From Hormiphora californensis (taxonomy: Eukaryota > Ctenophora > Tentaculata > Cydippida > Pleurobrachiidae), in the NCBI GenBank assembly GCA_020137815.1, contig CM035357.1, positions 62,001 to 126,000 of the forward strand: 64,000 nucleotides of DNA, given 5' to 3'. Positions 1-10,835 of this stretch are shown here, piece after piece. The first letter of the stretch is position 1; each line of letters opens with the position of its first letter. The position numbers were made by a program, and so were the translations under genes. The notes under the pieces are model-generated. The model was given only the letters and a program-made list of their open reading frames with translations, was not told the DNA's origin and searched no databases.

Positions 1-880
1 CAGGTCTAGTTGTCTCTCTCTCTCTCTCTCTCTAGTCGTGTGACTGTTTGGGTGTTTGGGGGTTTCAGCACATTCTTGATTGCGCCTCCAACTTTATTTC
101 CTCTGGGCTTGCCAATCTCTCACAGTCAACCCTGGGTGAAGGATTGTTAGTAATGAGAATAGATTGAACTAACTATTAGCAACTATGTTACTGTGTATTG
201 TTATTTGTCATGTTCTAACCAGGCAAACTATGATACTGTCGTGTACTCTTACTTGGACTAACTATTAGCAACTATTTCACACTCATACTTGGAGGGTGCA
301 GTAGAGGGCCTCTCTGGTTTTCTCTTTGTTTGTGCGTTCAGTTCTCGTTGAGAGAAGTGCAGGTACTTGGTGAGAGTAGGATCAGGAGGGAGGGGGGCTG
401 AAACATGTGTTAAATTGTGAAATACTGTGTGATGTACTAGACACCAAATCACTTGACATGTTTCCAATCTGTGAGCTCTCACACCGGGCAGAAGGCCTTG
501 TGTGGGCTCACACAAGTCCGAAAGACAGCCTACGTAGCATGACAACAAATCCCTAGTGGTCTGTCAGTGTCATCCTCTCTTACTTGAGACTGATAGTCGA
601 TTTGGTAGCTCCATGTGGAGTCCACACCTCCCACATTTAGGAACAGCTCCCCAGAGGGCAGAGGTTGGCCGAGATCTCAAACTCTCTGCCATATTAGCAA
701 TACTGAAAGGAAGGGTATTGTTTTCATTGTTCCCACGGCCCTTGTCAGCGCTATGTGGATATCATCATGGTTGCGATGTTTTGCTGCGCGCTACATTACT
801 GCGCGCAATGCTCTACATGCCTGTTCTCGCGTGTTACAAATCATACTGCTTTAGGGCACATTTTCTAGGTTCATTTTAAA
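1..880. other. No gene recognised
   Basis: A short CT run lies near the start (about 11-34). The open frames here are short, without domain signatures or convincing splice sites. I see nothing else I can support. Confidence 0.5.
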
Positions 881-889
881 ATTGAAAGT

Positions 890-1080
890 TCTATATCATA
901 GCACTGGCAAGTGCCCCGGGCTCAAAAGGGGGGTGTGGGGGCACAGCCCCCACCATAAACGGGGGTGTGGGGGCAGAGCCCCCACCTTAGAAATACCCTC
1001 TAACTCAAAAAACAAAAGAGAGAGCACACGCAACACTTCTACACACAAGCGCGTGAAAACCTGCCAGTGCTACTATATAC
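890..1080. repeat. Small G-rich foldback repeat
   Basis: Two copies of a GGGGGTGTGGGGGC-type block, each followed by its own short complement, lie between imperfect inverted arms at about 892-909 and 1061-1079 (core TAGCACTGGCA). It resembles a degraded foldback element. The same style of G-rich block recurs inside the hAT-like element at 28421-29029. Confidence 0.4.
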
Positions 1081-1479
1081 CATTGCAGATTTCGGGGGTT
1101 TTGATGCTTTAAAAAAGCATGTTCCAGATGAAGTAGGGAGCTGAAATTTTGTACTCTGAGTGCCCTCATATAGGAGAAGAGGCATGCAAATTTTCAGAAC
1201 GATCGGATGTAAGGTAAAAATTTGCCAGAGGGGTCCCAAAATGCAAAAATGTAAAGGAGGGGAGGGGGAGGGGGAGGGGGAGGGGGGGAGGACGCTTTTT
1301 TATCTTTGAGTGTTCTCCTAAACCACAAATAGTAGAGACTTGCCGTTTGGAACAGTGGTTCCTTACATCATTGCGCTCGGTAATAGCTGTGTGAGAACTT
1401 CGAAATCGCCATAGTTCATTAATTATTCATTAATTAGTCATTAAATATTCATTTTAACCATGGTTGCGATATGACACGA

Positions 1480-2110
1480 CTCGAAGGTCATAAAGACTTG
1501 AAACCGGTCTTAGACGACGCGGAAAGATCGATTTATGGGGGGTCTTACTCGGGACAAAAATCTCTATCTCGCACCGTTAAGCCGTTATTTGCATATTTAT
1601 GCACCTATTCACGATTTTATGCATATTTTCAATATTTTCACTTCAGCTGGTCCTAGAACGTTTTCATGGACATATTTCGACGTAAAATAGTCGATTTATG
1701 GGGGGTCGTCCCCCGGACAAAAAGTCGTATCTCGCACCGTTTAGCCGTTATTTGCATATTTATGCACCGATTCATGATTTTATGCATATTCTAAATATTT
1801 CCAGTTCGGCTGGTCTTAGAACGTTTTCATGGACATATTTCGACGCAAAATAATCGATTTATGGGGGGTCTTACTCGGGACAAAAATCTCTATCTCGCAC
1901 CGTTAAGCCGTTAGTTGCATATTTATGCACCGATTCATGATTTAATGCATATTCTTAATATGTCCACTTCGGCTGGTCCTAGAACGTTTTCATGGACATA
2001 TTCCGGCGCAAAATAGTCGATTTATGGGGGGGTCGTCCCCCTAACAAAAAGTCGTATCTCTCACCGTTTAGTCGTTATTCGTATATTTATGAATTATTCA
2101 AATTCGAAAA
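1480..2110. repeat. 163-bp tandem array, about 3.5 copies
   Basis: The marker TCGATTTATGGGGGG recurs at about 1528, 1691, 1854 and 2017, an exact 163-bp spacing. Each unit also carries GCCGTTATTTGCATATTTATGC-like and GGTCCTAGAACG-like blocks. Part of the unit (TTTATGGGGGGTCG through CCGTTTAGCCGTTATTTG) is shared with the arms of the foldback element at 49251-50186, so the array probably derives from transposon sequence. Its open frames are not gene-like. Confidence 0.8.
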
Positions 2111-2170
2111 TATGCAGAAACCAGAAAAAAATAGCTTTTTCTATTTTACACCAAAAAGAACAGAAATTAA

Positions 2171-2390
2171 GTCCAAAAACCAATTAAATAAATTAGTTTG
2201 GATGCCCGGGCCCATGTGGTGTCACGGGGGTAACACCTTTAGGCTACTGTCATAAATGATGGATATCGGGAGAGACAAAGGAAATTAGGATAGAAAGAGT
2301 GCGATATAATCAAGAAAGACGAAGAGATAAATAAGAGGAGAGAGAAAAAAAGAGAGGTATAGTGAAAGAAACAGTGAGAGAGAAAGAGAG

Positions 2391-2460
<70 letters not shown>

Positions 2461-2631
2461 GTGTGCGAGAGAGAGACTGAGAGAGATAGATAGAGATAGA
2501 GAGATTGAAGGATAACAATTAACAATTAACGAGATATGCCGTTAATTATGGCAGTAGCCTAAAGGTGTTACCCCCCGTGACACCACATGGGCCCGGGCAT
2601 CCAAACTAATTTATTTAATTGGTTTTTGGAC
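2171..2631. mobile_element. Foldback MITE with TTAA target duplication, GA array in the loop
   Basis: Terminal inverted repeats begin GTCCAAAAACCAATT on the left and end with the complement on the right, with arms of about 85-90 bp. Both ends are flanked by TTAA (2167-2170, 2632-2635), the target duplication typical of piggyBac-type elements. The loop contains a GA microsatellite (about 2378-2456). It has no transposase, so it is non-autonomous. Confidence 0.75.
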
Positions 2632-2977
2632 TTAATTCTTTAATTATTCTTGTGATGTTACACTCCTTTTCATCTTACTTTCACTCTTGAGTCCTGCTAA
2701 TGCTAGGGCAGCTCTAATTGGACCATCAAGCATCAATATTTAGGAAACTAAAAGCTGCTGGCAATGCAACTTGTAGCAACAGTGCTGCAGATTTGCATGT
2801 CATGAATCATCACTCATCAAGTGAGTTATTTAAATTTATTTACTCGGTGATTACTCAGTGATTACTCGGTGATAAATTATTACATAATCCAGCGATGTAG
2901 TCATTTTATGATGCTGCTGTATTGACGTGATGTCTTGCAGAATTGTGTGCTTGAAGAAGGAGTGCGAGATCGAGAGG

Positions 2978-2982
<5 letters not shown>

Positions 2983-3070
<88 letters not shown>

Positions 3071-3240
3071 GAGAAGGGGACGAGGAGATGCCTGGCGATA
3101 AAAAGGGAGGGGAGAAGGGGGGGGAGTGGAAAGATTGGAATTTAAAGCCCCCCCCTTTTGGGGGGCCCCCCGGAAGTTTCGGGGGCCGCCGGGGGGGTTT
3201 TTTTCCCCCCTCGGGTTTGTTTAAAAGGGGGGAAGAGAGA

Positions 3241-3280
<40 letters not shown>

Positions 3281-3290
3281 ATGGTGTGTG
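2983..3290. repeat. GA microsatellite with adjoining poor-quality block
   Basis: Long GA runs (about 2983-3067 and 3229-3280) surround 3130-3235, where every base occurs in homopolymer runs (CCCCCCC, GGGGGGG, TTTTTTT). That texture is unlike the rest of the window and looks like consensus error next to a hard-to-sequence repeat. Open frames across it are artefacts. Confidence 0.7.
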
Positions 3291-4290
3291 TTTATTGTCA
3301 CCGCATGCAAGCTGTGCTTGACACACGATCGTGCATTCAAAGTTACAGTTCTGGACACACAAATAAACACAGTGTGCTATCGTTAGTAGCAATTTAAGGG
3401 GCCAACCATGTGCATTAAAACATTTAATGAAAAAATCTTGGCTACAAAGTTAATTGGGCGGAATTTTATTAAATTTGAATACATCTAAATATTATTCTAT
3501 ATTTAAATCATCTCATTCCCTAACCTATTGTAAAGCAGCCATCAATTAACATCTTCTAATAACCTACTGTTGGTTAAAGAAGGTGGGTCCCTCGATTTGG
3601 TCCAGTTGGTCGGGGGAGTTGGGTAGTTCAGTGGGTAGAGAGTTCCCGTATCCGTCCAACAAAACCTCGCCTGGAAACAATGATAGAATCAATGAAGGAG
3701 AGAAGTAGTAGGGAGAAGGCCGAAGGGAGAAGGGGGAATGAAGTGATGTGCCTGGAGACAATGATAGAATCAATGAAGGAGAGAAGTGGTAGGGAGAAGG
3801 GGGAATGAAGTGATATTATGATTCTTCTACTCCAAGTGCCTGGCAAATCCATACTATGCACAGAAAGCGGTATGATCGGCACTGGGTATGACACCCCCCT
3901 AGGCCCTACCACCAAGTACTACCATCAGGCAGGTTCGTCTGAACCAACTAAAGGTGTGCTTCCCTCAAGGGTTATAAGTTAAGTCCGGTATATCTTCCTA
4001 TTGACTTCATGAGCTAGATGACAATACAGCTGTAGTAATGAACGCTATAGTATTATCTGATTAGACTAAGGTGTGGACTGTGGTGATATGCATGTTGCAA
4101 TTTGTAACAGACACAAACAGAAACACATGCAAACAGACAGACAAACAGACAAACAGACAAACACACAGTAGACACAAAAACAGACTCACGCACAAACACA
4201 AACCGACTATATTATGCCACTGTGCAACATACCGAAAGCCACGTTTTTGATTCTTGCTACCAGTTTCGTCATACAGTGAGCCCGGTGATC
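3291..4290. other. Intergenic, no gene recognised
   Basis: An approximately 80-bp segment is duplicated imperfectly at about 3675-3810 (shared core AATGATAGAATCAATGAAGG). A CAAACAGA-rich simple stretch lies at about 4100-4200. I see no supported coding region. Confidence 0.5.
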
Positions 4291-4760
4291 AAAGGCGAAC
4301 ACACAAGAACTCTGGAGCTCTTTCTCAAACCAGTCAACTAATAACACCTATAAAGGAGGGGGTGTTAGGCGAATACACAGGAACTCTGGAGCTCTTTCTC
4401 AAACCAGTCAACTAATAACACCTATTAGGAGGGGGTGTTAGGCGAATACACAGGAACTCTGGAGCTCTTTCTCAAACCAGTCAACTAATAACACCTGTAA
4501 TTAGGAGGGGGTGTTAGGCGAATACACAGGAACTCTGGAGCTCTTTCTCGAACCAGTCAACTAATAACACCTATTAGGAGGGGGTGTTAGGCGAATACAC
4601 AGGAACTCTGGAGCTCTTTCTCAAACCAGTCAACTAATAACACCTATTAGGAGGGGGTGTTAGGCGAATACACAGGAACTCTGGAGCTCTTTCTCAAACC
4701 AGTCAACTAATAACACCTATAATTAGGAGGGGGTGTTATTAGGAGGGGGTGTTAGGAGCT
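4290..4760. repeat. 73-bp tandem array, about 6 copies
   Basis: Units of 73-76 bp contain GGAACTCTGGAGCTC, AACCAGTCAACTAATAACACC and AGGAGGGGGTGTTAGGCG. They lie directly 3' (on the minus strand) of the retrotransposon tail at 4857-6251, in the place of its 3' UTR. The array ends in TGTTAGGAGCTGTAAT, which also occurs at the truncated end of the element near 6188-6205. Confidence 0.85.
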
Positions 4761-4856
4761 GTAATGGGGGGGTGGCGGCCAACATCGGCCTGAATATAAA
4801 TAGGCGTAGACACTTAACAATGATAAAAACTGTAATAAATTAAATATAAAATGAGT

Positions 4857-6251
4857 CTATTGCCCCACTTGATATAGCTGCTCGTCCCTGTTGCCCTCGC
4901 CCCTCAATCTACCCCGATGCCCCCTGATGGAAACAGTTATTGATCGCACCATGGCGAAAGATAGCCTGAGTCGAAGATAACGGATGCATTGATCGTAGGT
5001 GTATCCCGTTTTCTTAGCTTTCTTATCGGCTAGCTGTTTCAGTGTCTTTTTGAATTCCCGACCGAGACCCCCCGTCGTGGACATTACCAGAGGTGTAAAT
5101 GAAGATTTTTCCACTTCAATGACCCGATGAAGGTAGCCAGTCTTTTTCTCCCTCTCATGTTTTTCATACACTTTAGAGACTGCCTGGTTAGAGTTGGATG
5201 CCACCCTAGGATTAAATACCCTCACATCAAAATAGGTGTTATCCATGCTAGACCAGAAATCACGTGTACTGATATCTAGGCGAGCTCCATCCGCCGTAAT
5301 AGTTCCCTCTGGGAGACTCATTCCTCGTACATTTAGCAGATGGGGTTCAACTTTCGTGTCATGACACACATTACTGAACTCACTTGCAATGAAGTCTCTC
5401 ACGTTGTTGTGGCGAAAGCATACAAAACCGCCGATCTTACATGAGATTGAGTGATCGATACTATTTTCCTCTCCACACACGCAGTTGGTAGGCAGTGCTT
5501 CTCCTGTCAGCGGCAGGTTGTATCGTGCAGACAGAGCATCATGCCACTCTTGTCTGTTCAGGGTAAAGTTTAATGCTTGGAGGGGAAGACAAGTAAGCCA
5601 AGAAGATGCACCTTTCTCAGACAGGAGATCAAGGTTCCTGCTTTCGGTGCTAGTCATTTTGCTTCGAATCTCCTCAATTTTCTGATGATGAATGTCATTT
5701 TTGGTACGGCGAATGATTGATGATTTCTCAGTTTGTTGGTTTTTGTCAACCTGAAATGTTTCGTGTTGGCCAAGAACCGCTGCAGACAAGTCTTCTGTGA
5801 TGAACTTAGAAAAGCTGTACTCCGAATCCGCTGATAGTTCTGGGTTATCAATTCCCAGTCCTCCAAATCTAACAGGGAGGGATGCGACTGATCTCAAGGT
5901 GTCGCTGATAACATGTTGGCCAGTTAGTACAGGGAGAAGTTTTTGGTGGATGGTTTTCTCGATGACTCCAAGTTGTTGGGATATTCCTGGAGTTGTTCTC
6001 ATGAGGTAGCTCCACCTTTTCGAGATCCCGATGGTGTATGCACTATAGGCTAGCTGTGGTTCGTTTACTGCAATTTCACAGAGTTGACTGATTTCCTCGT
6101 TCCATTTTGCAACCTCGTTCTGAACAAATTCCCTCTGGCTCTCCTCTGTTCCGATGTATGATCCTAGGTAGCGTTGGCCGTCTGTGGTGATGTTAGGAGC
6201 TGTAATTGGGGGATAATTAGAGTGAAATCTGGTGATAGGGCAACAGATCAA
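4857..6251 (-). mobile_element. 5'-truncated non-LTR retrotransposon: RT tail, zinc knuckle, RLE endonuclease
   Basis: A 464-codon open frame matches the C-terminal part of a reverse-transcriptase polyprotein with no catalytic RT domain upstream. Recognisable blocks, in order: GQRYLGSYIG (residues 26-34), AYSAYTIGISKRWSYL (68-83) and LPVRFGGLGIDNP (125-137), which are typical of the region after the RT fingers and palm. Then a CxC...H...C zinc motif (C257, C259, H267, C271) followed by RHN (280-282). Then an acidic-residue pattern with D321, D326 and D342 that fits the PD-(D/E)xK restriction-like endonuclease of R2/NeSL/Utopia-type elements. The frame is intact to its stop, so the copy is fairly young, but it starts abruptly at the GQRYLG block, the usual result of incomplete target-primed reverse transcription. 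The clade assignment is from memory and is the weakest part of this call. Confidence 0.8.
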
Positions 6252-6694
6252 TAATTATAACATAGTTCACAGTGTCATTATAGCTGCCTCTCTCCATTAT
6301 AGTTATCATGATATACCTGTTTCAAAGGAACACTCTGCTTCCCTGACTTGATCCTATCAATAGATTTGTTAACTCCCCTGTTTTCGTCTCTCTGCAGCAG
6401 TGTGTGTAATTTGATACCATGCATTCAGTTACCAAGGTAACGACACACTAGAAAATATCCCAATATCCCATAGAGTTTAGTTTCTATAGTTACCCAACAT
6501 AAAACAAAACTGCTGATATTATTTCCATATCCAGCAGCTCCAACAGGTCAATATTACATATGTAGACCCTAGCTGTTATGATAAACCTACATTAGAGAGA
6601 TAGGTAGGTCCTACCAGCTACCTATCTCTCTCTCTCTAATGTAGGAGGAAACGTACCCACTACCCCTCTTGGTTTGGTACTATCATCTACTTAC
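6252..6694. other. Non-coding stretch with a perfect hairpin
   Basis: No coding region is seen. An inverted repeat at about 6590-6645 pairs ACATTAGAGAGATAGGTAG with CTACCTATCTCTC...TAATGT. At 6660-6690 a second copy of the downstream exon's donor edge (CCAAACCAAGAGGG on the minus strand) is present. Confidence 0.5.
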
Positions 6695-6880
6695 CCCTCT
6701 TGGTTTGGTGCTGTCATCCACAAAGAGAACGGGAGAGGTATCAGCTATATCAGCCAGTGCAGTCACTGGTCTTGATAGAGTGATGGGGATGGTATCACCG
6801 ATAATTGATTCTGGCAGATCAGTTCCTTCAGGTTCTCTAACTAACACCACAGGAACATGGCTTCCTATTGCTGTCCTCAA
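6695..6880 (-). CDS. Internal exon of an unidentified minus-strand gene
   Basis: On the minus strand a CT-rich tract ends in CTAG and opens an exon of 186 bases (62 codons, phase 0 in and out). It reads LRTAIGSHVPVVLVREPEG and continues to VLFVDDSTKPRG, with a strong donor (GGG|GTAAGT). The composition is that of ordinary folded protein (alternating hydrophobics, no low complexity). I do not recognise the domain. Both edges are repeated in the flanking introns: the acceptor edge about seven times upstream (7033-8130) and the donor edge once downstream (6660-6690). It probably belongs with the exons at 8259-8353, 8390-8643 and perhaps 10615-10808. Confidence 0.55.
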
Positions 6881-8170
6881 CTAGAGAGAGAGAGAGAGAG
6901 AGGGAGGGTGGAGGGTGGAGGGGGTGGAGGGGGAGGGGAGGGGTGGTGGGAAGGGGGAGGTAGGGGTGGTGGGAAGGGGGTGGAGGGGGTGGAGGGGAGG
7001 GGAGGGGGGAGGGAGGGTGGTGGGGTGGGGAGGGTTCCTTCAGGTTCTCTTACTAACACCACAGGAACATGGCTTCCTATTGCCGTCCTCAACTAGTCGA
7101 GAGAGGGTAGGGTGGAGGGGAGGGTGGATGGAGGGGTGGAGGAGGGAGGGGGTGGAGGGTGGTGGGAAGGGGGTGGAGGGGAGGGAGGGTTCCTTCAGGT
7201 TCCCTTACTAACACCACAGGAACATGGCTTCCTATTGCCGTCCTCAACTAGAGGGGGAGGGTGGAGGGGAGGGTGGAGGGAGATGGGTGGAGGGGAGGGA
7301 GAGGGGGAGGGGGTGTGGAGGGGAGGGTTCCTTCAGGTTCTCTTACTAACACCACAGGCACATGGCTTCCTATTGCCGTCCTCAACTAGTCGAGAGAATG
7401 AGGGGGAGGGAGGGGGAGGGGTGGTGGGGAGGGTGGTGGGTAGGGGAGGGTTCCTTCAGGTTCCCTTACTAACACCACAGGAACATGGCTTCCTATTGCT
7501 GTCCTCAACTAGAGAGAGGGGAGGGTGGAGGGGGTGGAGGGGAGGGAGAGGGGTGGAGGGGTTGGGGGAGGGTGGAGGGGAGGGAGGGAGGGGAGGGTGG
7601 AGGGGAGGGAGGGTGGAGGGGAGGGGGAGGGGAGGGAGGGGTGGTGGGAAGGGGGAGGGTGGTGGGGAGGGGGAGGGTGGAGTGGAGGGGAGGGTGGAGT
7701 GGAGGGGGTGGAGCAGGGAGGGGGTGGAGGGGTTGGGGGAGGGTGGAGGGGAGGGGAGGGTTCCTTCAGGTTCTCTAACTAACACCACAGGCACGTGACT
7801 TCCTATTGCCGTCCTCAGCTAGGTAGAGAGAGGGTAGGTAGAGGGAGGGGGAGGGGAGGGGGTGGAGGGGAGGGGGAGGGAGGGTGTAGGGTGTGGAGGG
7901 GAGGGTTCTTTCAGGTTCTCTTACTAACACCACAGGAACATGGCTTCCTATTGCCGTCCTCAACTAGAGAGAGGGTAGGGTGGAGGGGAGGGTGGAGGGA
8001 AGGGGGGGGTGGAGGGGGAGGGAGGGGAGGGAGAGGGGTGGAGGGGAGGGGGATGGAGGGTGGTGGGGAGGGGAGGGTGGTGGGGAGGGTTCCTTCAGGT
8101 TCACGTACTAACACCACAGGCACGTGAGGGGGAGGGTGGAGGGGAGGCTTGGGAGAGAGTGAGGGTAGGG
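6881..8170 (-). repeat. Array of duplicated splice-acceptor edges separated by C-rich spacers
   Basis: Seven extra copies of the first about 60 bases of the exon at 6695-6880 occur at about 7033-7094, 7188-7251, 7327-7389, 7449-7512, 7761-7823, 7905-7967 and 8089-8130 (partial). Most keep the CTAG acceptor. Between them, on the minus strand, are CCCTCC/CACC-rich spacers of 75-250 bases, which are natural pyrimidine tracts. No copy has an obvious donor. On the plus strand the spacers are G-runs with quadruplex potential. Proline- or glycine-rich open frames here follow from composition. Confidence 0.85.
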
Positions 8171-8258
8171 AGAGGGAGGGGAGCCTAGGAGAAAGAGATG
8201 GGACTAAATTGGGGAGAAAGAGAGATGGAGGAGAGTTTACTATTATTCAACATGGTAC

Positions 8259-8353
8259 CTGATGTAGGCAGAAGGGGTCGTTGAGAGAAGTTTCAGACAC
8301 CACAAACACCATAACTGTGCAGCTGCTGACCAATCCTTCCTCAGAGGAGAAAC
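8259..8353 (-). CDS. Probable exon of the unidentified minus-strand gene
   Basis: An acceptor (TACCTTCAG) and a donor (CATCAG|GTACCA) bound 95 bases. Read with two leading bases it gives FSSEEGLVSSCTVMVFVVSE followed by TSLNDPFCLHQ. The TVMV motif recalls TVMVTRN in the next exon upstream, which is why I prefer this frame, though a second frame is also open. No family is recognised. Confidence 0.4.
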
Positions 8354-8389
8354 CTGAAGGTAAACCAACTGATGTAATTTATTACCATT

Positions 8390-8643
8390 CTAATCCGGTT
8401 TAGCAATTTGCCCATAATTCCACCTAGTTCTACGTCCTATTAAATTTCTGGTAACCATGACTGTTGTGTTGTTCAAACCCTTTTTTGGTGAGACAGGGTC
8501 GACCAAAGTAACTGTACCTGGATGGCGTGGTAAGGGAGGATCGGTTTGAACTCTAAAGTGTTGTGCCAGTTCTCTCGCTATAAAATCTGTGTTTGTCCAC
8601 TGAGTCTCACATATCTCACCAGACACATAAATATCTATCTTCT
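8390..8643 (-). CDS. Probable exon of the unidentified minus-strand gene
   Basis: A minus-strand acceptor (CATTTCAG) opens a frame reading EKIDIYVSGEICETQWTNTD, then IARELAQHF, HPGTVTLVDP and NNTTVMVTRN. It reaches a TAG at 8390-8392 unless an internal donor is used (C|GTAGAA or AG|GTGGAA near 8425-8440). A donor in phase 1 would join it to the exon at 8259-8353. Whether this is a terminal exon or continues is unresolved. No family is recognised. Confidence 0.45.
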
Positions 8644-8679
8644 CTGAAATGAAGAGGCTAATATGAGTCAAATGAATTA

Positions 8680-8765
8680 TCTAATGAGATAAATAAATTA
8701 TCTAGTAAGATAAATAAATTATCTAGTAAGATAAATGAATTATCTAGTGAGTTAAATGAATTAAC
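8680..8765. repeat. 24-bp AT-rich tandem repeat, about 4 copies
   Basis: Units of ATAAATAAATTATCTAGTAAG type lie just upstream (minus strand) of the exon at 8390-8643. Confidence 0.7.
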
Positions 8766-9051
8766 AAGGTCTTATTCACACCATACATGTTAGTGTTTGT
8801 TTTACAGCTCTCACGACCTCTCAATTGTAACAAAAGAATAGCGCTTTAGTCCATTGTATGGTCGTGAGGTGAGAGTTAAGTCCATTGTGTGGCGCCATAA
8901 ATAAATTAACAATGTCAGAGCATTGGTCCCACAGAACAATATAGTGAAGGAAAACAAAAAGGGACTGCTCCAAAGGGTCTACACTTTACAGCTCCCACCC
9001 CCACTAATTGTTTTGAGTTTTCTCATTGGTTTTGTTCCCTTCGGTCCTGAA

Positions 9052-10238
9052 ATGAAGACTTTCTTCCTACTCGCGTGAGTTCTAGACGCAAACCTTTCAA
9101 AAACAAGTTTCCACATTAGACACACCTAGTAGCTACGATTACAACTGACCTGTAACCAGAAACCACTAACTAACCAGTAACCACTTCTTCATGTCTTCAG
9201 TTGTGTGATAATTAACCACCTCGACACCTCTTTTAGTTGTGTCATTACAACTAACCATCTTTTTATTTTCAGTTGTGTGTTACAACTAACCATCTATCCA
9301 TCTATTCAGTTGTGTGATTGGCCTGGTGCATTGTCAGGGTGAGACACCCTGTGGAGACACCCACGAACAGGAAACATGTGAGGTAATAACATCAACATCA
9401 TGATCCCGTTTAGAACCAGCTTAATAACTTTATGACTTCCTGTTTTTATAAATTCAAGCAACCTAAAATACCTAAAGTGTCTCCCATGTTACCCCCTCTT
9501 ATTATCCTCCAGTACCTGCAAGCTACATATGATCTCTGTTCGCCTGGTTCCCTGCTATACTCTGACATGGTCAGTGGATGCAGGCTGACTTGTGGGAGGT
9601 GTGGCGATGGAACTGATGAGAAAGAGGGTGAGGAGAGTGATAACAACACGGATGATAACAAACAGGTAACACGGTGTAACCATAGCAACACAGTAACCAC
9701 TTCAGTTACCATGTCAACTAGTCACAACTTCAGTTACCATGCCACCATGGCAACTAGTAACAACTTAAGTAACCATAGCAACACTGTTTCAGAATGATGA
9801 CTCTACCTGTGAAGACATGTTATCCAGTGCGGACCACCCAGACGCTAGTGCTAACTGCAAACAATTCAGCCACCTTTGTAACCAAAGGAACGAGTTTGGA
9901 GAGCGAGTTACTGCCCAGTGCCCCGTCACTTGTGGAACTTGTGGATTCAACGACGACACTGGTTAGTTACCATAGTTACCATAGTAACCACTGTAACTGG
10001 TTAGTTTCCTGCATGCTTTTGCTTTTCAACACAAGTTGTTTTTATAATGAACTCAACTGATACACGTCTAGTTATTTAAATTCAACCCGTTTCAGTTTGT
10101 GAAGACATCTTGTCGAATGCGAAGAACCCTAACGCGACACTGAACTGTGAGACCTTCTCCAGCTACTGTGAGGGAGACGGCAACATTGCGGGTCGAGTTC
10201 AGGCTGAGTGCCCCAAAACATGCGGATTCTGCAGTTAA
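9052..10238 (+). CDS. Secreted protein with three ShKT (SXC) domains, five exons
   Basis: Exons 9052-9074, 9310-9382, 9513-9665, 9793-9961 and 10096-10238 splice with canonical sites and matching phases into a 186-residue protein. It starts with a signal peptide (MKTFFLLACVIGLVHCQG) and ends at TAA. Three six-cysteine units follow. The first spans exons 2-3 (from CGDTHEQETCE to CRLTCGRC), then an acidic Asp/Asn/Glu linker, then exon 4 (CEDMLSSAD to CPVTCGTC) and exon 5 (CEDILSNAK to CPKTCGFC). ShKT folds occur in cnidarian and worm secreted proteins, including channel blockers and metalloproteinase appendages. Nothing here shows toxicity, and a role in matrix or secretion is equally likely. 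The acceptor of exon 2 is preceded by three partial copies. The gene lies opposite the minus-strand exons on either side and may sit in one of their introns. Confidence 0.88.
9190..9309 (+). repeat. Three extra copies of the exon 2 acceptor edge
   Basis: CAG/TAG followed by TTGTGTGAT, TTGTGTCAT and TTGTGTGTT precedes the acceptor used at 9310 (CAG|TTGTGTGATTGG). Each copy keeps a pyrimidine tract. Only the last continues into the in-frame signal-peptide sequence. Confidence 0.7.
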
Positions 10239-10547
10239 TTAGTTAATTAATTAATTAATTAGTTAATTAATAAGTTAATTACCTGGTGTTAGTAGGGAGT
10301 AAGTAGAGCGTTCTCTCCGAGCATGGGGAGACTCCAGAATTCTAGAAACTGCTTTCTCTTGCTCAGTATTTACCCTGTTCTGAAGTTGTGAAAGTGTTAA
10401 TGATATACTGTTAACTACTGTTAATTACTGTCAGTTACTGTTAATGATACACTGTGAAGAAGTTGTTTTACTTGGTACTACCTCGCTACCAGGCTGCAAA
10501 GTTAATCAATTGGTAATGTAACATGGTATAAAGCCAATGTAAACTAC

Positions 10548-10614
10548 CTGGTAGTGGTCAGTGAGGAACAAGTTCAGATACTTCAGTTCTTCATCACTTG
10601 TATTGTTGTGTTAC
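10548..10614 (-). repeat. Second copy of a donor edge (minus strand)
   Basis: About 50 bases of exon end (GAACTGAAGTATCTGAAC through ACTACCAG|GTA) are repeated immediately downstream of the exon at 10615-10808, so two near-identical donors are about 64 bases apart. Confidence 0.75.
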
Positions 10615-10808
10615 CTGGTAGTGGTCAGTGAGGAACAAGTTCAGATACTTCAGTTCCTCATCCTGAATCAAGTTGGGAAACTGCTCCAGCAGGCTAACAA
10701 ACTTCCTCAATACAGTGTCATGTCTGCCCATCCACTTTAGAGCCCCATCATATGTGTGGGGTAGTTCAGCCTGGTTGGCAGTGTACCGAGGTGATCGTGT
10801 GAGACTTG
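10615..10808 (-). CDS. Exon of an unidentified minus-strand gene
   Basis: An acceptor (CGGCTCAG) and donor (CTACCAG|GTAACA) bound 194 bases. They read SLTRSPRYTANQAELPHTYD, then GALKWMGRHDTVLRKFVSLL and QFPNLIQDEELKYLNLFLTD, with HYQ at the donor. This looks like a helical folded segment, and no family is recognised. A TTAA foldback (10836-11304) is inserted in the intron about 25 bases upstream of the acceptor. It may belong to the same gene as the exons at 6.7-8.6 kb, but the linking exons are not found. Confidence 0.5.
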
Positions 10809-10835
10809 CTGAGCCGCAGCGAGATGGAAACTTAA

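Noticed and set aside
6857-8127. Gly-rich (+) and Pro-rich (-) proteins of up to 228 codons
   Set aside because: They translate G-rich spacers between duplicated acceptor edges. Frames change between units and no start or splice context supports them.
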